DNA of 64,000 nucleotides from Alphaproteobacteria bacterium. GTDB taxonomy: Bacteria > Pseudomonadota > Alphaproteobacteria > Caulobacterales > Parvularculaceae. Within the stretch, counting starts at the first letter, position 1; each line of letters starts with the position of its first letter. The notes beneath the pieces are model-generated. The model was not told the DNA's origin, made no database searches, and saw nothing but the letters and a program-made list of their open reading frames with translations. Of the stretch, positions 52,505 through 61,057 are shown in pieces. A program made the position numbers and the translations under genes. The stretch is taken from assembly GCA_016125455.1 (NCBI GenBank), contig WGLS01000001.1:1-64000 (forward strand), in the 5' to 3' direction.

Positions 52505-53401
52505 CTACAGTTTATCCGTACGGAATGTATCGCACGCGGCGACGCTGCCCTCCCGATAGCCGATAGTGAACCAGCGCACCCGTTGATCCGACGCCCCGTG
52601 CGTGAAAGTTTCCTGGCGGACCTCGGCGCCAGCCTGGCGCTGGAGCGCATCATCGCCAATCGCCGAGGCCGCTCTCAGCCCTTCCTCAATGTCGCCCGGC
52701 TCAAGTATGCCGGCGGTCCGGTCGGCGTCGTGCGCCCAGATGCCCGCATAGCAATCCGCCTGGAGCTCCATGCGAACCTGAAGCGCGTTCCGTTGCACCT
52801 CGCCGACAGCCGCCTGGCGCTGGCGCACATCGTCGGAAATCCCGGTGATCGTCTGCACATGGTGACCGACTTCGTGAGCGACGACATAAGCCGCCGCAAA
52901 GTCGCCGACCGCGCCGAACCGGCGGGCGAGTTCGTCAAAGAACGCCGTATCAAGATAAATCTTTCGGTCGGCCGGGCAATAGAACGGCCCCATGGCCGAC
53001 GAGGCCGGACCGCAGCCCGACTGGGTGCCTTGGGAGAACAGCACCAGGCCCGGTTCGACGTAGTCGCTGCCGGCCGCCGCAAAGCGCTGGCCCCAGGTGC
53101 GTTCGGTTTCCCTCAGCATCACCGAAACAAAGTCGCCGGCTTGTTCCTCTTCAGCGCTCAGTTCCCGAGACTGGCCGCCGCTGACCATCGCAGTCTGGCC
53201 GTTCAGTAGCGCGAGCGGGTCGATGCCCACCTGCCGCAGCGCAAAATATCCGCCGACAAGAACGACAACCCCAACAATCCCGAAGCGCGAAAGGACGAAC
53301 CGGATCAACAGGAAGGCGAGCGCGCCCATGCCAGCGGCGCCGGCCGCGCCCCGTCGGTCCTCAATATTGTCGCTTTTCTCGCGACCGCGCCATTTGACCA
53401 T
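52505..53401 (-). CDS. Neutral zinc metallopeptidase, YpfJ family
   Basis: 298 residues. Starts MVKWRGREKSDNIEDRRG, the typical YpfJ N-terminus, followed by two hydrophobic stretches. The catalytic domain has the zinc motif AHEVGHHVQ and the family features SGCGPASSAMGPFYCPADRKIYLDTAFF, MELQADCYAGIWAH with the third ligand, and RVRWFTIGYREG at the end. A GAGGGG site precedes the ATG at 53401; the longer upstream reading lacks homology. Substrate unknown. Confidence 0.93.
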   Translation of the reverse strand: MVKWRGREKSDNIEDRRGAAGAAGMGALAFLLIRFVLSRFGIVGVVVLVGGYFALRQVGIDPLALLNGQTAMVSGGQSRELSAEEEQAGDFVSVMLRETERTWGQRFAAAGSDYVEPGLVLFSQGTQSGCGPASSAMGPFYCPADRKIYLDTAFFDELARRFGAVGDFAAAYVVAHEVGHHVQTITGISDDVRQRQAAVGEVQRNALQVRMELQADCYAGIWAHDADRTAGILEPGDIEEGLRAASAIGDDALQRQAGAEVRQETFTHGASDQRVRWFTIGYREGSVAACDTFRTDKL

Positions 53402-53600
53402 TTTCCCCTCGCCCGAGTATCGACCCGAGCGAGTATTCCCCTCACGGCAGCGGAATGTCGAGACCGCGGGGCCCCGCGAGGCGCCGACGCTTCCACGCCA
53501 CACTCGCCCGCCAACGGCCTGGACGTCCTTGACCTGCCGGGCTTCGAGGCCGATTTTGCAGCGCCGGGAACTGGGGCCTGGCGAGAGGGGTTCGGCGACA

Positions 53601-54986
53601 ATGTACTTCGGGCGACTTATTGCGACGCTTGGCGTGGCGGCGGCGCTCATCGGCATTATCATCGCGCCGACCGCGCCGTCAAAATTCGCCGCCGGCGTAG
53701 CGCGCCTTGCGCCTGAACCGCCGACGCTCGCGAATGCAAGCTGTCCGACAACCGATGATATCTTCGCCGTCGCATTTGCGGACGTCGCGGACGTTGTGTC
53801 GGTGACGCCGCTGGGCGGCGTCACTGCGCCCGGCGAGCCGCTGCCGGCGCCGTTCATTCGGATCAATACAAAGCGCGGCGCGACGGCGTTCGACCGCCGC
53901 CAGACCGCGGTCCTGGCCCCTGCGCGCGCCGATCTTGTCGCGATTGAGCGACAGATAGTTCGAGATGACGCCGGCGAGGCCACAGGACAATCTTGGACCG
54001 CGCATTTTGTCGCCTGCAAAGACGTGGCGTTCCAGATCGGCGACCTCGACGCATTTGACACCGACCTGATCCGTCGCGCGGGCGGCGTTGCGGCTTTTCG
54101 GGAAGTCTCGGGACCGGACCACACGGCCGTGCGCACGCGTATCCGCCTGCAGCCCGGCGCGACAATTGGCGCCGCCGACGGCTTCGACGTCGCCATCACA
54201 GATCAGCGCGTCGTCGCCCAGGATCTCGTCAGGCCGGAGCGCTATCGCTCCAACCCTTATGTCGAAGCGCGGGTCTATGACACACCGCCGGACCTGCTCA
54301 AGGCAATCGCCTTTGACCACACCAAGGCGCGGTGCCCGCTCGCCTATCTGCCGCCGGCGCTCGAAGCGGAATGGTCGGAACTGCTGGGCGGCGATTTCGG
54401 GATGCGCAAGGCGAAGGGCGAAAACGCCTGTCGCGCCGCAGTGATCGACACGCCCGGCACGGCGCAGGGAGCATGGTTCACCGACGCCGCCAACAACGGC
54501 GTCGCCGCGAAGATCAGCGCAATCGCCCTGGCGCCGGACGCCGTAGATCCCCGTCGGCAAATCCTCGCGCTGCATGGACGCTTGAAGTCGCTGACGCCAT
54601 CCATGGTGGCGCTGACGCCAAAACAGACCTCGGCGCGCGAAGCCGCGTCAAAGGATTTCCTGACATTCGAGGCGTCGAAGGTTTCCGAGGAAGAGGCCGG
54701 CGTCATGCTGGTGAACGCAACGACCGCCGGCGATGCGATGGCCGCATATGTCAACCGGCCGTTCGCCAGGACGACGCCAGGCGCAATCTATTGCTATGAA
54801 GGGCTGCGCGCGAATTTTGTCGGGCCGCGCATCAATGGCGTCGTGCTGCTACAGGTCGCCGCCGACCACGCGGAAGACGCAGCAGGCGCGACCATGAAAA
54901 TGGAAGCGCGCGACGATGCGCAGTCTTGCGCTGACCTCACGCAACCTTGGGCGTTTTCCGACCGCGCCACCACTTTCTACAGATAG
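53601..54986 (+). CDS. Exported protein of unknown function
   Basis: 461 residues. A hydrophobic N-terminus (LIATLGVAAALIGIIIA) acts as signal or anchor. The rest is soluble, with scattered Cys (NASCPTTDD, FVACKDV, ARCPLAYL, ENACRAA, IYCYEGL, QSCADL) that could form disulfides. No catalytic motif is evident. The start is chosen at the ATG before the hydrophobic segment; AGGGG lies about 11 bp upstream. It is divergent from the YpfJ-family gene (199 bp). Confidence 0.65.
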   Translation: MYFGRLIATLGVAAALIGIIIAPTAPSKFAAGVARLAPEPPTLANASCPTTDDIFAVAFADVADVVSVTPLGGVTAPGEPLPAPFIRINTKRGATAFDRRQTAVLAPARADLVAIERQIVRDDAGEATGQSWTAHFVACKDVAFQIGDLDAFDTDLIRRAGGVAAFREVSGPDHTAVRTRIRLQPGATIGAADGFDVAITDQRVVAQDLVRPERYRSNPYVEARVYDTPPDLLKAIAFDHTKARCPLAYLPPALEAEWSELLGGDFGMRKAKGENACRAAVIDTPGTAQGAWFTDAANNGVAAKISAIALAPDAVDPRRQILALHGRLKSLTPSMVALTPKQTSAREAASKDFLTFEASKVSEEEAGVMLVNATTAGDAMAAYVNRPFARTTPGAIYCYEGLRANFVGPRINGVVLLQVAADHAEDAAGATMKMEARDDAQSCADLTQPWAFSDRATTFYR

Positions 54987-55109
54987 GCGCTTGTTTGCGG
55001 ATCGCCTTGGCCGCGACAGCAATGCGTGACGCGAACATTTCCGCGTATTCGCCTAGACTTGCGCGCCATCGCCGCTCTTTGCGCCCCGCCAATCTTCACG
55101 CCCTGCCAA

Positions 55110-55298
55110 TCAGCTGAAGTCGATTGCCCGGCCGCCACGCTCCCAGTCGCCATACCTGGTTGGCTCGGGGCCCTTCGGACCGCCCTTTTCCGTCGAGTGC
55201 CGTTTCTCTGCGTTCGCCCGGGCGCGCCGCTCAGCGGCTTCAGCCAGGGCCCGTTGCGCCGCGGGCGGCAGGTCCCGCGCATCGTCATCCTTCGTCAT
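55110..55298 (-). CDS. DUF1674 / SdhAF4-like succinate dehydrogenase assembly factor
   Basis: 62 residues. The C-terminal signature GPKGPEPTRYGDWERGGRAIDF is diagnostic of the family (quoted here as GPxGPEPTRYGDWERxGRxxDF). Homologues bind flavinated SdhA and promote succinate dehydrogenase assembly. The N-terminus is a charged helix. Adjacent and divergent to htpX, an arrangement seen across alphaproteobacteria. Confidence 0.9.
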   Translation of the reverse strand: MTKDDDARDLPPAAQRALAEAAERRARANAEKRHSTEKGGPKGPEPTRYGDWERGGRAIDFS

Positions 55299-55469
55299 GC
55301 AATCGCCGTCCTTGTATCTCGGTTCCCTGACGTCTCGCTAACTTTGGCTCCCGGTTCGCCATTATTCTGGTTCGCGGCGCCTTTGTTCGTCGTCAGGGTC
55401 GCCTTCGCCGTATTGAAGGCGTCGGGATCTCGACTCATATAAGCGTCACTTTTGGGATGGAAAATACAG

Positions 55470-56372
55470 ATGTCGAACTACCTGCGCACTGGAATGCTGA
55501 TTGCCGCGTTGACGGCATTGTTCGGGGTCATCGGCATGATGCTCGGCGGCAAGGCGGGGATGTTGCTCGCCCTTTTGTTCGCCGCAGGCACGAACCTCTT
55601 CGCGTATTGGAATGCCGACAAGATCGTCCTGCGGATGTACAAGGCCCAGGAAGTAGACGAGAGCCACGCCTCCGGCGTCGTACGCCGGTATGCCGAGACG
55701 ACCCGCGCGCTGGCGTTGAACGCGGGCATGCCGGTCCCGAAAATCTATGTCGTCGAGAACCCGCAGCCGAACGCCTTCGCCACGGGACGAGACCCGGAAC
55801 ATGCGGCCGTCGCGGCGACAACGGGGCTGCTGGGCATGCTTACCCAGGAAGAGGTCGCGGGCGTCATGGCCCATGAGCTCGCGCACGTGAAAAATCGCGA
55901 CACGCTGACCATGACGATCACCGCGACCATCGCCGGCGCCATCACGACGCTTGCGAACTTCGCGATGTTCTTCGGCGGCGGCAACCGCAACAATGGCGGG
56001 ATCATCGGCGCCATCGCGGTCATGATCCTTGCGCCGCTCGCGGCGAGCCTTGTGCAGATGGCGATCAGCCGCGGTCGGGAATATGAAGCCGACCGCATCG
56101 GCGCCGAAATCTGCGGCAATCCGGAGTGGCTGGCGGCAGCGCTTGCGAAAATCTCCAATGGCGCGGCAAGGATCCCGAACGAGACGGCGGAGATGCATCC
56201 CGAGACCGGACAGTTGATGATCATCAACCCGCTTTCGGGCCGGGGGTCCGACAATCTGTTTTCGACCCACCCGGCGACCCAGAATCGCATCGATCGACTG
56301 ATGGAGATGGCCGGCCGCGGCGGCGTAGGCATGACGGCGCGCGCCGGCGCCGGCGCCGGCCCCTGGGGATAG
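55470..56372 (+). CDS. htpX: Membrane protease HtpX
   Basis: 300 residues. Two N-terminal transmembrane helices, then [21 protein letters not shown], the zinc motif [12 protein letters not shown], two more helices ([19 protein letters not shown] and [19 protein letters not shown]), and [15 protein letters not shown] with the third ligand. Degrades misfolded membrane proteins. ATG 55470 chosen over TTG 55452. Confidence 0.95.
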   Translation: MSNYLRTGMLIAALTALFGVIGMMLGGKAGMLLALLFAAGTNLFAYWNADKIVLRMYKAQEVDESHASGVVRRYAETTRALALNAGMPVPKIYVVENPQPNAFATGRDPEHAAVAATTGLLGMLTQEEVAGVMAHELAHVKNRDTLTMTITATIAGAITTLANFAMFFGGGNRNNGGIIGAIAVMILAPLAASLVQMAISRGREYEADRIGAEICGNPEWLAAALAKISNGAARIPNETAEMHPETGQLMIINPLSGRGSDNLFSTHPATQNRIDRLMEMAGRGGVGMTARAGAGAGPWG

Positions 56373-56418
56373 GCTGAGCGGCTCCGCATCCGGCGAATGC
56401 GCACTGCAAGGATCAATA

Positions 56419-56447
56419 ACGCGCCCGCCTTTCGGGCGCGTCCTGTT
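56419..56447 (+). terminator. Terminator-like hairpin between htpX and DUF2721
   Basis: Perfect 9-bp stem ACGCGCCCG / CGGGCGCGT with a 5-nt loop, then CCTGTTT. It ends 3 bp before the next start codon. Confidence 0.6.
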
Positions 56448-56449
56448 TC

Positions 56450-56917
56450 ATGGCGAGCGAATTGGAATTTTCCGCATCTTCACATGTCATCGGCGAAGTA
56501 ATCCAGCTGTCGCTGGCGCCAGCCTTCCTGCTTGTTGCAATCGGTTCGTTCCTGAACGTTGTGACCCAAAGGCTTGCGAGGGTCATCGACCGCGCCCGAC
56601 GGCTGGAAGCCCTGTGCCGGGAGAGCGGCGAGGTACGCGCCGATCCGAGCATCCGCGATGAACTGACAAGCCTCGGCCGCCGCATCGTCTATGCCCAGTG
56701 GGCCACGAATTTTTGCGCCATCTCAGCCTTGCTTGTGGCGGTTCTGGTGGCGATCCTCTTTGTCACGGATCTATTGAGCGCAAATGCGGCAACCATGCTC
56801 GCCGCATTGTTCACGCTCGCCATGATTGCCCTGATTGCAGCGCTGGTGTCGTTCATGGTCGAGATCGTCATCGCGACTCGAACCGTGCGGGTCCGGACGG
56901 AACTCCTAAACCGTTGA
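56450..56917 (+). CDS. DUF2721 membrane protein
   Basis: 155 residues. Helix near 20-40 (VIQLSLAPAFLLVAIGSFLNVVT), conserved RLARVIDRARRLE in the loop, and two more helices (about 82-105 and 112-138). Family function unknown. The ATG follows a terminator-like hairpin with no room for a Shine-Dalgarno site, so translation may be leaderless. The last 12 bp overlap the GT2 gene on the other strand. Confidence 0.82.
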   Translation: MASELEFSASSHVIGEVIQLSLAPAFLLVAIGSFLNVVTQRLARVIDRARRLEALCRESGEVRADPSIRDELTSLGRRIVYAQWATNFCAISALLVAVLVAILFVTDLLSANAATMLAALFTLAMIALIAALVSFMVEIVIATRTVRVRTELLNR

Positions 56918-57973
56918 ACCTGCGCCGCCAGCCTTGCGCACGTGCGGCAGGTCTTCAATCTCCCTACGGATCGCCGACTCCGCTATCGACCGACGCGACG
57001 GCTGGCCGCCGAGATCATCGCAAGACAGCATCGCGCTCGCCTCAATCCGCCGCACCCGTTCGAGGGTCAGCTCCAGTAGGTGTCGATTGTAGGCGACTAG
57101 ATCGGCGACCATCGCGAACATGATCGCCATGCCGCCCAGCAGTACGAAGGCCGCGCCGATGATCAGCGACTGGACCATGCCCTGCCCATCGCCGGCCAAA
57201 TAATGAAACAGGAACCTAACCATCGGCGCCGCCCCGATGACCATCAGAGCCAGACCGAGTACAAGAAAGATCTTCAGCGGCTCATACATCGCGTAGGCAC
57301 GAAGCATGGTCCTGGCCGAGTTCATCAGGAACTGGGGAATCGATCGAAAAAGTCTCGATGGGCGCGTTTCCCCATTGGTTCGAACCGGGACGGTTTTGAC
57401 GACCAATCGCTTCTTGCCGGCCTGGATGAGGGTTTCAGTCGTGTAGGAAAAAGTCGACCGCACCGTCAGACTCATCGCCGCATCCCGGGAGAACGCGCGA
57501 AAGCCGCTGACGGCGTCGGGCGTGTCGACGCCGGACAATCGGCCCACGACCGCACTGCCCCAGGCCTGGAGCGTCTTTTTCAACGGCGAGAAATGCGCGA
57601 TGCTGCCGGTCTGGCGATCGCCGACAACAATATCGGCGTCGCCCGCCACAATCGGCGCAATCAGCTTGGGAATGTCCGCTCCAGCATACTGATTGTCGCC
57701 ATCGGTGTTGACGATGATGCTGGCGCCGCGCGCGATGGCCGCGTCGAGACCGACCTGAAAGCTCTGCGCAAGGCCTATATTCTTCTTGTTCCGGACAATA
57801 TGATCAGCCCCGGCAAGGCGCGCGGCCTCCGTCGTGCCGTCCGTCGATCCGTCATCGATGACGAGAATCTCGACCTGATCGACGCCATCAACGCGACGCG
57901 GAATGTCAGCAAGCGTCGCCGGCAAGGTCGCCGCCTCGTTGTAGCACGGTATCTGTATGATCAGCTTGCGCAT
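56906..57973 (-). CDS. GT2-family glycosyltransferase (polyprenyl-phosphate type)
   Basis: 355 residues. GT-A motifs LIIQIPCYNEAATL, EILVIDDGSTDGTTEAA, NKKNIGLAQSFQVGLD, IIVNTDGDNQYAGADIPKL (DxD) and ISGF-like VSGFRAFSRDA; two C-terminal transmembrane segments (about 235-258, 272-297). Last gene of a four-gene minus-strand operon with the flippase-like, methyltransferase and GT4 genes. Probably builds a lipid-linked sugar for an envelope glycan. Confidence 0.88.
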   Translation of the reverse strand: MRKLIIQIPCYNEAATLPATLADIPRRVDGVDQVEILVIDDGSTDGTTEAARLAGADHIVRNKKNIGLAQSFQVGLDAAIARGASIIVNTDGDNQYAGADIPKLIAPIVAGDADIVVGDRQTGSIAHFSPLKKTLQAWGSAVVGRLSGVDTPDAVSGFRAFSRDAAMSLTVRSTFSYTTETLIQAGKKRLVVKTVPVRTNGETRPSRLFRSIPQFLMNSARTMLRAYAMYEPLKIFLVLGLALMVIGAAPMVRFLFHYLAGDGQGMVQSLIIGAAFVLLGGMAIMFAMVADLVAYNRHLLELTLERVRRIEASAMLSCDDLGGQPSRRSIAESAIRREIEDLPHVRKAGGAGSTV

Positions 57974-58082
57974 GCCGGTCAGTATCCTTCGCCGCCGTAC
58001 GATCGATCTCCACCAGCCGCTATCGCAAAAGATCGTTAACGAAGATGATCCCAAACCGGGGCCGGGCAGGTTCAAAACTGAC

Positions 58083-59210
58083 TCATGCGGCGCAAAGCGC
58101 GGCGAACAGGTCGTCGGCAAGCGCTTCAGACGCGATTCGCGCGCGCGCGCCGGAATGAAGCGGCCGCAGAGAAGCGTCGCGGCCGTAGATGGCGTTCTGA
58201 GCGTCTCGGACGGCCGCAAGCAATGCTTCCGGCGAACCCGCCTCGATTAGCCATACGCCGTCATCGTCCGGCGAAAACAATTCGCGCATGGCGCTCGAGT
58301 CACGCGAAATGAATGGTTTTTCCATCGCCACGTACTGGAACACCTTGTTCGGGATGACGCGGCCCGCCTTTTCGCTGTCGCCGAAAATTCCGAGACAGAC
58401 GTCCGCGGCCGCGATTCGCGCTGGCAACGTTTCGTATGGAACCCACCTCTCCCAGTTCAACATCGGCAGCGGGCGTGAACCGAGAAAGCGCTCGATGACA
58501 TCAGCCTCCTGACCATCTCCAATGATGGACCACTCAATTGATTGATCATCGACAGCGAGCGCGGCGGCTTCCAGAATCACGCGGACGCCATGGAGCGGAA
58601 TGCACTGGCCATAAAAAAGCGCCCTGAAGGGCCGAGCTGGCGACGTTTCCGCGCCTTCCAAGGCGGCGTTGAAGATTTCAAGCTCGGCGCCGACGAGCAC
58701 TGCGCGAGTCTTTTTCCTTGCGCCGGCATAGGCGGCTTCGAAATACCGACCATGCTCGTCCGTATCAACGAGAATAACGTCCGCCGCGCGGCAGGCGACG
58801 CCTTCAATCAATCGGACGAGACGCGCCATTGCGCCCCCCGGCCGAATAAGCGCGCGATCAATGACTATTGTGTCGTACAAGGATAAAAAAGCATCCCACG
58901 CCACCGGAACGCCCCGCATTCGGGCGAATGGCCAGATAACAAGAACGTCAATGACACCGAGATACGGAACAAAGAGAATGTCGGGTTTCGGGCTCGCCAG
59001 AAACCGTGCGACAAGGGTCGGATAGGCGAATAGCATAATGACGAGGATGCGCACGATGCGTCGCCATTCGCGAAGCCGGGACTTGTCTTCGACGCCGCCC
59101 CAAGGACTGAGCGTCATTCTCCGGACGCGCGCCCGTCGCTCCAGATTCGCGACCAGGATGCGCGTGCGCGGCTTGCCATAGTCGGCGAGCCCCCAGACCA
59201 GAACTGTCAT
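58083..59210 (-). CDS. GT4-like glycosyltransferase
   Basis: 375 residues from ATG 59210. N-half begins MTVLVWGLADYGKPRTRIL, with a hydrophobic stretch (ILVIMLFAYPTLVARFL); C-half has FRALFYGQCIPLHGVRVILEAA, WSIIGDGQE, ADVCLGIFGDSEKAGRVIPNKVFQYVAMEKP, the typical sugar-nucleotide binding end of GT-B enzymes. The start lies 8 bp after the methyltransferase stop. Confidence 0.82.
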   Translation of the reverse strand: MTVLVWGLADYGKPRTRILVANLERRARVRRMTLSPWGGVEDKSRLREWRRIVRILVIMLFAYPTLVARFLASPKPDILFVPYLGVIDVLVIWPFARMRGVPVAWDAFLSLYDTIVIDRALIRPGGAMARLVRLIEGVACRAADVILVDTDEHGRYFEAAYAGARKKTRAVLVGAELEIFNAALEGAETSPARPFRALFYGQCIPLHGVRVILEAAALAVDDQSIEWSIIGDGQEADVIERFLGSRPLPMLNWERWVPYETLPARIAAADVCLGIFGDSEKAGRVIPNKVFQYVAMEKPFISRDSSAMRELFSPDDDGVWLIEAGSPEALLAAVRDAQNAIYGRDASLRPLHSGARARIASEALADDLFAALCAA

Positions 59211-59217
59211 CCGACCG

Positions 59218-60072
59218 TCACTCACCCGGCGCCTCGCGCTTGCGTGCGATTGCAATCAGGCCATTCCCCCATGGCGCTTGCAGGAAAGCGCGCTGCATCA
59301 GGTTGGCCGTATGCAGAATGATGGAGCCCGGAAACCGGGCGTAGTATGGAAAGAGCCTTGTTTCAATCGATCTGTCGACGCCGCTGCGCGCCGAGTTCGC
59401 GGCCTGACTTTCGGCAATTTCGGCAGGCGTCATCTCAAGGTATCGACGGTCGCGCCCGGCGCGCATGGACTCAATCATGTTTGCAAGAGGAAAGCCGTAA
59501 GTCTCGATGCGTTCCACCACGAACCCCGCCGCGTCGAGCGCCGCGGCAAGGGTCGATCGAGCGTAGCGTCGAAAGTGGCCAGCCCAGACATCGGAACCAT
59601 TCCAGCGATCCGGATCCGCCGGCGCGGAAATCACGGCGAGTCCGCCTGGCTTCAGCCAGCCGGCCCAATCGGCGAGCGCGCGAACGTCGTCCTCGATATG
59701 TTCGATGACTTCAAATGCGAAGAGGTAGTCGAAGGAGGACTGCCAGGCAGGGTCCGGCGCCGCGGCGATCCTGATCTTTCCGCCGTTTAATGACAACGCA
59801 GTCCGGTTCGCGGCCGGCGACGTTTCCAGTCCCGTGCAGGAGAACCCCATATCGGCCAGTTCAGACAGGAGGGCGCCGGTTGCGCAGCCAACCTCTATCG
59901 CCCGGCCGGGCGGCATGTCCGCCAGTAGCCGCATGATCCGGTCACGTCGCATAATATAGCGGGGGCTGGGGACCCAGCCATAATCGGGATACGCGGGCCC
60001 GAACGCGCCTTGACGGCGCGCCAGGCGCATTGATTGCCGTTCCGCACCTTGATCTTCGGAAATTGTCGTCAT
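59218..60072 (-). CDS. Class I SAM-dependent methyltransferase
   Basis: 284 residues. SAM-binding AIEVGCATGALLSELADMG (about 58-76), acidic residue in CTGLETSP, and FDYLFAFEVIEHIEDDVRALADWAGWLKPGGL. UbiE/COQ5-like fold without a quinone context; more likely acts on a sugar or lipid in this glycan operon. Overlaps the flippase-like gene by 4 bp (ATGA). Confidence 0.85.
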   Translation of the reverse strand: MTTISEDQGAERQSMRLARRQGAFGPAYPDYGWVPSPRYIMRRDRIMRLLADMPPGRAIEVGCATGALLSELADMGFSCTGLETSPAANRTALSLNGGKIRIAAAPDPAWQSSFDYLFAFEVIEHIEDDVRALADWAGWLKPGGLAVISAPADPDRWNGSDVWAGHFRRYARSTLAAALDAAGFVVERIETYGFPLANMIESMRAGRDRRYLEMTPAEIAESQAANSARSGVDRSIETRLFPYYARFPGSIILHTANLMQRAFLQAPWGNGLIAIARKREAPGE

Positions 60073-60962
60073 AACGCCTCCGATGCCGGATTTGCGCTGC
60101 CGTGCGCCGACGCGATGGCGACTGCTGCGACCCCATAAGCGGCGGCGGTGATGAGGTGCAGAAGGGCGGTCGCGGAGAATGCGAGCGCCGGATCCATGCC
60201 GACAAGAATCGCGATCGCTGCGGCGCTCGCTTCCCGGACGCCGAGACCGCCCGGCGCGATAGAAGCCGCGCTGCCAATAACGCCTGCAACGGCGACGACG
60301 CCGAGCGCATCAATGGGCGTCGCGCCGCCAAGCGCGCCCACGGCTAGCCAGAGCCCGCCGACATATGAGATGGCGCTTATTAGTCCGTATACGATTGACT
60401 TGACCACTTCGGTTCTTGTCGATGACTGCCGGGACGCCAACCGCGCGCCTACGACCAGGAGCGCGGCAGATGCAACGGCGAGCGATAGCGCAAGCGAATA
60501 GGCATCAAGGCGCGCCGCGCAGATCGCCGCAACGATTAACCCCATTGCTAGCCAGATCACGCCGTAGACGAATGTCATGCGCGTCGCGGATGCGAACGTC
60601 GCGCCAGCGTCGCAGTAGGCGGAAACCCTCACCGCGGCGCCTCCCGGCAAGGGCAACTGGTTCGCAGCATTCGCGAGGATTGCCAGCCGCGCGGCAGGCC
60701 CTATTGCAATATCGGCGCCCGCGGCCGCCGCCGCCGCCCGCATGGCGAACGCGTTCAGCATCATGATGGCGGGCGAATAAATTGCAAAGGCGGCGAGCGC
60801 GAACCGAAGATCGAGGCCTTGAACGAGCGACGGTCGAGCGTGGATTGACGCGACAAGGCCGCCCACAAACCCGATGGCTGCCAACGCATAGGCGCCCCGA
60901 CGCACAGCGGGACGTCGGCGCCACGCGTCGATCCGAGACAGGGCGTTCAAGAGAGCTTCCAT
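60069..60962 (-). CDS. Lysylphosphatidylglycerol-synthase-TM / YbhN-like membrane protein
   Basis: 297 residues with about eight transmembrane helices. The ANQLPLPGGAAVR and SIAPGGLGVREASAAAI motifs are those of the LPG_synthase_TM family, often a lipid flippase-like component in glycan operons. First gene of the operon that continues with the methyltransferase, GT4 and GT2. Confidence 0.85.
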   Translation of the reverse strand: MEALLNALSRIDAWRRRPAVRRGAYALAAIGFVGGLVASIHARPSLVQGLDLRFALAAFAIYSPAIMMLNAFAMRAAAAAAGADIAIGPAARLAILANAANQLPLPGGAAVRVSAYCDAGATFASATRMTFVYGVIWLAMGLIVAAICAARLDAYSLALSLAVASAALLVVGARLASRQSSTRTEVVKSIVYGLISAISYVGGLWLAVGALGGATPIDALGVVAVAGVIGSAASIAPGGLGVREASAAAIAILVGMDPALAFSATALLHLITAAAYGVAAVAIASAHGSANPASEAL

Positions 60963-61057
60963 GCGGGCGCCAATAGATCCGAGGTCCCTGCGACAGATGC
61001 CATTGAGGCATATGCCTGGGAGAAGTGGATTTTCGGCGGGCCGGCCTTAAGGCGTCG

